From Paracoccus yeei ATCC BAA-599 (GTDB lineage: Bacteria; Pseudomonadota; Alphaproteobacteria; Rhodobacterales; Rhodobacteraceae), in NCBI RefSeq assembly GCF_000622145.1, contig NZ_KK211403.1, positions 69,210 through 133,209 on the forward strand: a stretch of 64,000 nt of DNA, read 5' to 3'. Below, piece by piece: positions 1-6,646 of this stretch (the stretch's first letter is position 1; each line of letters opens with the position of its first letter). Made by a program: the position numbers and the translations under genes. The notes below the pieces were generated by a model. It was not told the origin of the DNA, did no database searches, and saw only the letters and a program-made list of their open reading frames with translations.

Positions 1-463
1 GAAATAGCCGATGGGGTAACGCTTGAACTTCTGACGTTCCGGCCTATCGCCATCCACATCCGGCAGGCGCGATAGCCCATGCCGCTGCAGGCAGCGATGC
101 AATGCCGAACGCGTCAGATGGGGAATGGATGGTTGCAGGGCATAGAGGCAGTCGTCCAGCGGCAGCAGCGTGTGGCGCCTGAACGCCACGACTGTTGCTT
201 CTTCCTCTGCACTCAGGCTCGTGGAGCGCGGCTCCTTCGGCCCGGTCTTCAGATCCTCCACTGTGGCCCGCTTGCGCCATTTTGACACGGTCTTGGGGTT
301 GATGCCCAGCTCCCGGCTCAGTGACGCGGTCGAAGCTTGCGATCATTCGGGCCAGCCCTGGAACCGATGGCGGGCAGTCCCTCATTATTGCTGCTCGGAT
401 GGCGTGCGTGGTCTTGGCGCTCCCGTGACGAACTTGGCCCAGAATGCCTCCTTCCATTCCCAA
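1..463 (-). pseudogene. IS481-family transposase, N-terminal part, frameshifted
   Basis: Two minus-strand frames together resemble the N-terminus of IS481-family transposases. The first frame gives GQVRHGSAKTTHAIRAAI, preceded by an unusual MGMEGGIL stretch. After about 35 inserted or rearranged bases near 325-365 the similarity resumes in another frame with SLSRELGINPKTVSKWRKRA, then TGPKEPRSTSLSAEEEATVV, LLPLDDCLYALQPSIPHLTR, RCLQRHGLSRLPDVDGDRPE and KFKRYPIGYF, reaching base 1 in frame. The first part holds the helix-turn-helix region; the DDE catalytic core would lie beyond the window. An in-frame stop sits just before the resumed frame, so no full product is expected. The family call comes from recalled sequence patterns. 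Confidence 0.7.
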
Positions 464-559
464 GAAAGGACCGCACCATCAAACCGTGGGATCAAACAGC
501 TAGCCGGCGAGAATGGACAACTCGCCCTCTAGAATGGCCAATTTATGGGTTACGCGACA
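1..559 (-). mobile_element. IS481-type insertion sequence, 5' end, running off the left edge
   Basis: The element lies on the minus strand with its outer end near 559. Read from there inward it starts with TGTCGCGTAACCC, and IS481-family ends typically begin with TGT. The leader of about 95 bp is followed by a transposase gene that starts near 463 and leaves the window at base 1. The same outer end recurs at 6574-6627 in the same orientation. The transposase is damaged, so the copy is probably not autonomous. The right end of the element is outside the window. Confidence 0.6.
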
Positions 560-569
560 CGGTCAGCTG
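506..569. repeat. Left copy of a direct repeat flanking the transposon
   Basis: This segment (IS481 end 506-559 plus CGGTCAGCTG at 560-569) recurs at 6574-6646 in the same orientation with one substitution and a 9-bp gap. The last ten bases match the 3' end of nrdJ including its stop codon on the minus strand. This copy is therefore a duplicate of the nrdJ/IS junction on the far side of the transposon. Confidence 0.85.
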
Positions 570-736
570 TTACCTCACCCAAAAAATGACCATTTAGATT
601 GAGAAAAACAATAGTTTACCGAGCAGAAAGCTCGATACATGACCATTATGTCCCTGAAATCTGTCCACTTTCCGGACTTGCGCAAGAAAAAACCGCGCTC
701 TTTCAAGCGCAGTTTAGCCTTTTCGACGCCTTCGGG
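568..736. other. Left transposon end (tniQ side), candidate transposase-binding repeats
   Basis: This AT-richer stretch contains no gene. It begins with TGTTACCTCACCC and holds two direct copies of ATGACCATT at 586-594 and 639-647, about 53 bp apart. Repeated short sites at the ends are the usual arrangement for TnsB/TniA binding. A CAATAGTTT motif at about 609-617 also occurs near the other end around 6397-6405. These are visual matches only. Confidence 0.4.
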
Positions 737-2599
737 TCAAGCGTTACGTATCGCCTCGAAGAAGCGTGGTTCGCGCCGGTAAATCCTTGCGCGAACGCGC
801 TTCGCGGGAAACGCGGGCGAGATGTGGGCCGCATCGAGCCTCCGGACGGCCTCGGACGGGAAAAGCCTCAGGATGCGCGCCTCGTCGGTCATAAAGACGT
901 ATCTTCCGGCGAATATCTCCAGGTCCTGCCGTCGAAAAACCGGACGCTCTCCGCCGTTCCAGCGGACACGTCGGGCCTCTCTAAGCCCGGCAGGAGCCAG
1001 ATCAGGCGAGGCGAGCCTGATCACCACCTCGGGGGAGGTTCGCAGGAACGCGGCGGCGGAACTGACGCAGATCTCGTCAGGATGCTCGGGCGATGTCAGG
1101 GCCTCCCGCACGGCCTCGCTGCGAAACCGCAGAGCGTCGAGGCGACGGCCTTTCGCGGTAATCGCCCGAATGTCGGCAAGCCCGCCGTTCAGGACTGCCT
1201 CGATGACGCGACCGCTGGACACGCCGGTTTGCCGTGACACCGCCGAGAGATTTGTCCATCCGGAGACCTCAGCGGCTTGCGCCTCAGCCCGTGTCGCAAC
1301 GTCCCGCAGAAACATGTCCATCTCGGATCTCCGATAACCGGTTCGGCGCAGGCCGGCACGACCGTTTCCGATCGGGGCGATGACGCCCGCGTCAAGGAGG
1401 GATTTCGCGACACTGCGAGAGCAGCCGAGATATTCGGGAAGATCGTTGAACCGCAGCGCGCTGCTCAGATCCTTGGCCAGTATTTCCGCGCCCGCCGAAT
1501 CCAGGAGAATGAAGTTCGGCGTCCGAGCGTCGTCAGGCGAGATCATCCCCTCGGCCTCCAGCGCGCGCCTGAAGCGCTTCGGATGAGCGGCTGATGTTCG
1601 GCCCGCGCGACGAAGCGTCACTCCGTCCGGCGCGGGTGCCGGCTCCCCACCCACATTAGTGCCCTCATCATACGGGAACGCCCTGAACATGGCGTCCCGG
1701 AAGACGCTTCGCGACGGATCTGCCGATCTGCCCGGTCCAGCCTTGGCGAAGAAGTCGTGCAGGGCGCCGAAGGTGGCGCGTGGCGCGAACCGCTTCATCC
1801 CGCGACCCGTTGCGTCGCTGGCGATCCGGTCCAAAAAAGCGTGTAGCCCGTCAGGCCCTCCGTTCATGATCGTGAACCCGGCACGTGCCTCTTCAGACGT
1901 CGCGGAAGCCGCGTCCTCGTGATTGACGTTGACGCCGCGCGTCGCGACCACGCCGATCATTTCCGTCACATTGATCGCGTCCCTGAGCTCGTGGGCGTCC
2001 AGGAAGGGCTGGCCCCGGGCACCATTCAGCCGATCCTCGACATAGGTCTGGAGGGGGCTTTCCTCCGTTGCCAGTCTCAGGGCCCGTGAGATCATGCCCG
2101 GGTCCCGGCCGATCAGTGCGGGAAAGTCGGCCATCGCCGACCGGGCGTCTGACGCGTCGATGTCGGTAAGCGCCAAACGGTGACGCGAGCAGACGCGACA
2201 TGTCCTGATCTGCCATATCGTCCGGTGCGCCCAGGGGGCGCCCAAGTGATACGGATGGTCCGACGCGTCCTCCTCCACGCAGGCCGGGCAGAAGCGGACA
2301 GGCCCCACGATAACGGCGCGGGAGCAGAGGGCGTGCCCGCGGAACAGGTATCTTGATCGGGTCGTGCGGATCAGCGCGTCATGGCCAAGGGACTCGACCG
2401 GCTCGCCGCCCACCTCGGCGAGCGCGGCGAGCGCCGTCTTTTCGCCGCGGCAGACGCCGGCGCGGGAAAGGCCGACCAGTCTGCAAAAATCGTGCGCCGA
2501 CGCCCCGACGTGAAAGCTCGCCAGCCGGGAGAGCCATGAGGAGGGGGACTCGCCCGCCCGTCTGGGCAGCGTCGGGAAGAGCCTTTCAGGAACGGTCAT
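737..2599 (-). CDS. tniQ: TniQ-family transposition targeting protein
   Basis: The 620-residue protein starts with a TniQ-type N-terminus (LPRRAGESPSSWLSRLA, about residues 10-28) followed by a zinc-ribbon-like set, CPAC near 105 and CRVCSRH near 135. TniQ/TnsD proteins choose the target site and bridge target DNA to the TniB/TnsC ATPase. The length is on the TnsD side of the family, well above minimal TniQ proteins of about 400 residues, and the extra C-terminal half could carry sequence-specific DNA binding. The start ATG overlaps the tniB stop by 4 bp, so translation is probably coupled. The family assignment is firm; the target specificity is unknown. Confidence 0.85.
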   Translation of the reverse strand: MTVPERLFPTLPRRAGESPSSWLSRLASFHVGASAHDFCRLVGLSRAGVCRGEKTALAALAEVGGEPVESLGHDALIRTTRSRYLFRGHALCSRAVIVGPVRFCPACVEEDASDHPYHLGAPWAHRTIWQIRTCRVCSRHRLALTDIDASDARSAMADFPALIGRDPGMISRALRLATEESPLQTYVEDRLNGARGQPFLDAHELRDAINVTEMIGVVATRGVNVNHEDAASATSEEARAGFTIMNGGPDGLHAFLDRIASDATGRGMKRFAPRATFGALHDFFAKAGPGRSADPSRSVFRDAMFRAFPYDEGTNVGGEPAPAPDGVTLRRAGRTSAAHPKRFRRALEAEGMISPDDARTPNFILLDSAGAEILAKDLSSALRFNDLPEYLGCSRSVAKSLLDAGVIAPIGNGRAGLRRTGYRRSEMDMFLRDVATRAEAQAAEVSGWTNLSAVSRQTGVSSGRVIEAVLNGGLADIRAITAKGRRLDALRFRSEAVREALTSPEHPDEICVSSAAAFLRTSPEVVIRLASPDLAPAGLREARRVRWNGGERPVFRRQDLEIFAGRYVFMTDEARILRLFPSEAVRRLDAAHISPAFPAKRVRARIYRREPRFFEAIRNA

Positions 2600-3498
2600 T
2601 CTTTACCCATCCCCAGAAACGGGTTGGCGTCGAACGGGACCCCCTCCCGGAACCCCCAGGACTCGGCGAGATGCTGACGGTCGACCGAGGTCGCTCTTTC
2701 CTGGCCGGCGAGTTCGATCGCGTCGAGAACGCCCTCGATCATGCGGCCGAACCCGTAATCGGCCGCCCGGGCCAGCGCCAGCAGATCGGCCTCGCTCATG
2801 TCGGACGCGAGCCCCGCCCTGTCGCAGTAGCCCGTCGCAAGCTCCATAAGGTCACGCCCGTCGCACTCCCAGGTCACCGGCCGGAGCGAGAGCTTGGCCA
2901 TCCTGCGCGACACCTGCTCGTCGGAACGCACAGCGTCCTCCAGCATGGGCAGCCCCGAAGGCACGGGGACGACGGCATGATCCCCTTTCATCAGGGTCTT
3001 GATCGTGTTCAGGATGCCGTGGCGCTCCCTCGGGAGGCCGGTCCGGAACACGTCATGCGCCTCGTCTATCCAAAGGACCACCACCCCGAAGAGGGCCATC
3101 CGATGCCTCACCCGTTCCCAGATCTTGTGTTGCGGGTCGCGCGCGCCGGACATGTCCAGGCCGGTCACGCGGATGATCTCCGCGCCGAGGCTTTTGAGCG
3201 TCGCGGGGCTCGGCACGTCGATGGCGAGGGTCGGCATGGCGGCCGGCCCGGCCGCCGGGCCTAGCAGGTCGCGAAGCCCGCGTGCCACCAGCGAGGTCTT
3301 GCCTTGGCCGGGCGCGCCGGTGACCACGAGGCCGCGCGTCTCGCGCGTGGCGCCGAAGAGCCGGGGGCGAAGCGGCTGAGCCGGATCTTCGCCGGACGTC
3401 AGAAGCGCCCCCATGTGCCGCCTGAAGTCCGAGTCACGATCCCTCTCGACGTAAAGGGATCTGAGGCGGTCCATGCGGGAGCGGGAAAAGTCACTCAT
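2596..3498 (-). CDS. tniB: TniB-family AAA+ ATPase
   Basis: This 300-residue protein has Walker A GAPGQGKT at residues 61-68 and Walker B with WIDEAHD at 143-149, typical of the TniB/TnsC regulators that form ATP-bound filaments on target DNA and recruit the transposase. The length is usual for TniB. The start ATG at 3498 lies inside the last codons of tniA (8-bp overlap) and the stop overlaps tniQ by 4 bp, placing it third in the operon. An in-frame ATG exists far upstream, but it would run through tniA and is rejected. Confidence 0.88.
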   Translation of the reverse strand: MSDFSRSRMDRLRSLYVERDRDSDFRRHMGALLTSGEDPAQPLRPRLFGATRETRGLVVTGAPGQGKTSLVARGLRDLLGPAAGPAAMPTLAIDVPSPATLKSLGAEIIRVTGLDMSGARDPQHKIWERVRHRMALFGVVVLWIDEAHDVFRTGLPRERHGILNTIKTLMKGDHAVVPVPSGLPMLEDAVRSDEQVSRRMAKLSLRPVTWECDGRDLMELATGYCDRAGLASDMSEADLLALARAADYGFGRMIEGVLDAIELAGQERATSVDRQHLAESWGFREGVPFDANPFLGMGKE

Positions 3499-5400
3499 CG
3501 TCAGCCTCCCGCAAACGCCAGCCGCCCGCCCGACCGGGACCGCCCTGCCGCCCGGCACGCGGCTCGCCGTCGGCCACGAACCCGCCGGCGAGGATATCGC
3601 CCGCTCGGGCATCCGCGGCCTCGGCGGAGAGGGCCGGGAACCCCGTGAAGAGGCGCGCCTCCGCGCGCCCCAACGCTTCCGTCGTCCAGTTTCGGGACGT
3701 GATCCCGGCGGCGCGGCAGGCGTCGTCGTTGATCCGGTCGATCTCCTCCAGCGCCTCATTGACCGCAACGCCGGCCGCCGCCGCGCTCCGGAGCCCCGAT
3801 GCGCGAACGCGCCGAACCACGAGCTCCCAGGCGGCCGCGGTCACCCCTCTGAATCGGGGATCAGCGGCCGGGACCCCGTCCCAGCCCGCTCCGAAATCCG
3901 CCTCGATCCGGCCCAGATCCTCGGGCGACCACCTGACCTCCAACGTTCGCCCCGGGTTCCGGACGCGCCAGGCCGCAAGTTCGCGGCTCTGATACCGGAC
4001 CCCCATCACGCTGACCCCGCCGCTTTGGGGCACGCGCGAGAGGCGAACGCCGAAAACGAGCCGCCGCAGGCGAGCGTCCGGCGGCGGGATCACCCCGAAC
4101 TGGTCGTCGGCGCTGAGCGCTCGCCATACCTGAAGCGGGGTCCGTCCGGCGAGCCCCGCGTGAGGCCGGTTGTGATAGACGTCCACCACCCAGCGGATCA
4201 GGGCGCGGCCGAGATCATCCGCCGTCAGGGCGGCGGGGGCCTCAATGTCCGCGTCGCCGCGTTCGAGCACGTTGCCGAAGGTGCGGCCCGTCAGCCGGGC
4301 CAGCAGGTCCGTGCCGATGCTGCGAAACACCCGCTCGATATAGGGCCGCATCCAGGGCGTGCCCGCCGGCGCCCGTTCCACCGCGATCCGCAGGTCATGG
4401 CAGGCGGCCCGGAACTCGGCGGACTTGTAGGCCGCGCCGCAATCGGTGACGACCAGCTCCGGCGTGCCATGCATGTCCCAGGGGGAGAGGGCGCCGACCG
4501 CGTTCGCCCAGGGGCCCTTGTCGAGCGTGACCAGCTCCAGGGTGCGCAACGCCGTCGCGGCGGTGGGGGACTTGTCGAGCTTCATCGCGACGATGCAGCG
4601 CGAGGTCGCGTCGATCGCCACCGAGAGCCAAAGCCTTTCGGTTTTGGCGCGGTCTCCAATGCCGGACTCGTCCAGAAGGTCCCCGAGGCCCATATCGGAA
4701 ATCAGGGTCAGCAGATCGACCAGCCACTCGTCGATCTCGACCCGCTCCAGGAGCCGGGTCGGCGCGAGGCCGGCGGAGACGGCGCGATGCTTGCGCAGCG
4801 CCGCCGCCTGGCCCAGGCGCTTCACGTCGATCTCGAACGGGTCCAGGCGCGCGATCGCCTGGCCGGTGGCCTTGTGGGACGGGACGGGCAGTTCGGCGTC
4901 GCCCGCCGCGTGGTTCGAGCGTTCACGAGCCGCAGGGTCCTGGGCGAGGGGGGGACATGGCACTTGCGGTCCCCGGTGTATCCGGCCTCGCCGCGCACGA
5001 TCTCGTTCGCGGCCCGGGTCATCCGGCCCATCGCGGCGTAGAGCGACGCGTCCGTCCGGGACAGCTTGCCGGCCGCCTCCATGTCGAGGAAGGCCTGGAC
5101 GTAGGCGTTGCGCCGCCTGATCACGTCCATCTGCCGGCCGCCGAGCCGTGACAGGCAGGCCGCGTCGGTATTGGCCGCGCCGTGCGGCGCGTAATGGTCA
5201 CGCCGGATCTCGACGTCTTCGGATAACCGGCGGGCCAGGTCATGATGCGAGATCTGGACTGACAGGCCGTCCCGTCCGGGGCGGACGAGGACGTAGCCGC
5301 CCTCGGTCGCGTGTCCGACCTCGTGCGGGACGCCGCCGATAATCACGCAATCATGCCTGGAGAGCCGCCACGCGGGGACGGCGCGCGGAAGAGTGCTCAT
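3491..5400 (-). pseudogene. tniA: TniA/Mu-type DDE transposase split by a -1 frame change
   Basis: The N-terminal part (ATG at 5400, open to 4822) encodes a DNA-binding region ending in the TniA-like motif SPRTLRL. The catalytic and C-terminal part is in another frame, open from about 4963 to 3491. It contains the DDE core: D in VEIDEW, D in VVTDCGAAYKS, and E in YIERVF, with exactly 35 residues between the second D and the E. Joining the two with one -1 shift gives 636 residues, a normal TniA length. The start overlaps the tnsA stop by 4 bp (ATGA). A C7 run at 4948-4954 (minus strand) lies close to the join. All catalytic residues are intact, so the break is recent, a sequencing error or programmed. 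Confidence 0.75.
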
Positions 5401-6080
5401 GCGGCCACCCCCGTCGGGGCGACCAGGGTGTCCGGCGTGATCGGCGAACGTCCGTGCGGCGCGAGCGCGCCGTCCCGAACCAGGCTCAGGACCGCCCGCG
5501 CCCCGGCACAGCCAGCGCCGGAAGCCTTGGCGATGGCGCCGATGGGCGACGCGCCCCCCATCGTTCGAACGACACTGGTCACGGCGGCCAACGCGTCGGG
5601 ACATACGGGGCCGAGCCGGTTGAGGAGGGTCGCGTTGCGCACCTCGACCGGGTCGGTGTCGCGATCCGTCACCAGGACGATACGGGCCGCGAAAGCGGGA
5701 TCGATCTGCGCAGCGATCTCGGCCAGCGCCACACGCACGCCGCTGCTGATGACGCGGGCCGCCGGCTTCACCGCGACAGCGACCCTCTCGCCAGAGCGGA
5801 GCGTGACCAGGAAGTCGAACGTGTGGTGCCGCACCACTCCGGACCCGTCCCTCCACGCCACGCGCGGCGGCTGTTCGGCAACGTCGGCAACGTCGGAGCG
5901 GGCGCGAAGCACCTCAAGCACCTGCATCTCAAGATGACTCTCGAAATAGACGACGCGGGCGCCGCTGAAATCGGCGACAAGCTCCCCGGTGAAATGGTGC
6001 TTGCCGACGACCCCTCCACGGGACGCCAGAGACGGCGCGGGCGGCACGATCGTGCCGCCCGTAAAATGAGACTGAGTCAT
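5397..6080 (-). CDS. tnsA: TnsA-like endonuclease, N-terminal-domain type
   Basis: The 227-residue protein matches the TnsA N-terminal nuclease pattern: YFESHLEMQVL (E48), VAEQPP (Q70), HTFDFLV (D89) and VAVAVKP (K105). TnsA makes the 5' strand cuts at transposon ends so that the element moves by cut-and-paste with its TnsB/TniA partner. In Tn7 TnsA the residue two before the active-site lysine is glutamine; here it is alanine (A103), which may matter. It is the first gene of the operon and overlaps tniA by 4 bp. The C-terminal half is not recognisable by eye as the TnsA helix-turn-helix domain that contacts TnsC. Confidence 0.75.
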   Translation of the reverse strand: MTQSHFTGGTIVPPAPSLASRGGVVGKHHFTGELVADFSGARVVYFESHLEMQVLEVLRARSDVADVAEQPPRVAWRDGSGVVRHHTFDFLVTLRSGERVAVAVKPAARVISSGVRVALAEIAAQIDPAFAARIVLVTDRDTDPVEVRNATLLNRLGPVCPDALAAVTSVVRTMGGASPIGAIAKASGAGCAGARAVLSLVRDGALAPHGRSPITPDTLVAPTGVAA

Positions 6081-6573
6081 GCGAAATACCCCCGAGACAC
6101 GCGCAATAAGACCGCTCCGAAGCCGGAACGGGATGATCAGCCGTCTGTCTCGGGGATTAGATCTCCCGGAGCGCGCCTACGGCGCGGCCCGTGTCAGGAG
6201 CAGGTCGGGCGTGCAACACGCCCTTCCGCCCCGAAACGAGGCGGCATGATAATCGGGCGCGTTTCTTGTGAGGCATCGCGTCGACCATAAATGTTTGCTG
6301 GGATACCATATGTAGTCGAATCACCCGATTCGATCAAGATGTGGATTGTCCGAATCTAAGTCACACCGGTCGGGTTCGAATTTATTAATAAAAATCAATA
6401 GTTTGATTATCGTTTGGTCGGGTAAAACCTCTTTCGCCACCACCGCGTCAAAAGGGCCGTAATTGGTAAGCCCGCGCGGGATGGAAGAAGAGCGAAAGGT
6501 GTTTCGTCCTGATTTCGTGGAATTTCAGAGGCGGCTGACCTTCCGGAGAAATCGGAAAGGACAAACCTCAGAG
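6081..6573. other. Gene-free right end of the transposon with operon promoter region
   Basis: No credible gene is present over about 490 bp. The first 150 bp upstream of tnsA are GC-rich and should contain its promoter and leader. From about 6290 to 6430 the DNA is much more AT-rich than the surroundings. It contains repeats of CGAATC/GATTCG type (around 6318-6335, 6350-6356 and 6376-6381) and two direct copies of GGTCGGGT at 6368-6375 and 6416-6423. These are plausible transposase-binding sites. 6463-6570 shows nothing recognisable. Confidence 0.45.
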
Positions 6574-6597
6574 GGCGAGAATGGACAACTCGCCCTC
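6571..6597 (-). terminator. Hairpin 40 bp downstream of nrdJ
   Basis: A perfect 9-bp inverted repeat (GAGGGCGAG at 6571-6579 and CTCGCCCTC at 6589-6597) with a 9-base loop could fold in the nrdJ transcript. There is no U-run after it, so it may stabilise the mRNA end rather than terminate. In the left copy of the flanking repeat only six stem pairs remain. Confidence 0.4.
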
Positions 6598-6646
6598 CAG
6601 AATGGCCAATTTATGGGTTACGCGACATACGCGACACGGTCAGCTG
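6574..6646. repeat. Right copy of the flanking direct repeat, joined to the nrdJ 3' end
   Basis: It matches 506-569 except for one base and an extra 9-bp unit: TACGCGACA occurs in tandem at 6619-6627 and 6628-6636, while the left copy has it once. The outer end of the IS481-type sequence falls at 6627, or 6636 if the duplicated unit is counted, within about 15 bp of the nrdJ stop codon at 6640-6642. No transposase gene follows this copy, so it is an IS remnant or a duplicate of the left copy. Confidence 0.8.

Larger units (their letters stand above)
568..6573 (-). mobile_element. Compact Tn7/Tn5053-like transposon with tnsA-tniA-tniB-tniQ and no visible cargo
   Basis: The element is about 6 kb and carries only four transposition genes, all on the minus strand and each overlapping the next by 4 to 8 bp. 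The composition combines a TnsA-type endonuclease, as in Tn7, with TniA/TniB/TniQ-type proteins, as in Tn5053/Tn552-like elements. Boundaries are inferred from the flanking direct repeat: the left end may begin at TGT at 568, and the right end lies somewhere between 6423 and 6573. Clear terminal inverted repeats were not found by eye. It sits immediately downstream of nrdJ, resembling how Tn7 sits behind glmS. The tniA frame is broken, so present activity is doubtful. Confidence 0.65.

Noticed and set aside
4948..4954. Taking the C7 run as proof of programmed frameshifting
   Set aside because: The conserved SPRTLR motif is still in the first frame after the run, so the frame change probably occurs further downstream.
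600..6570. CRISPR-associated transposon
   Set aside because: No cas gene, repeat array or guide-like sequence is present; only TniA/B/Q and TnsA are seen.
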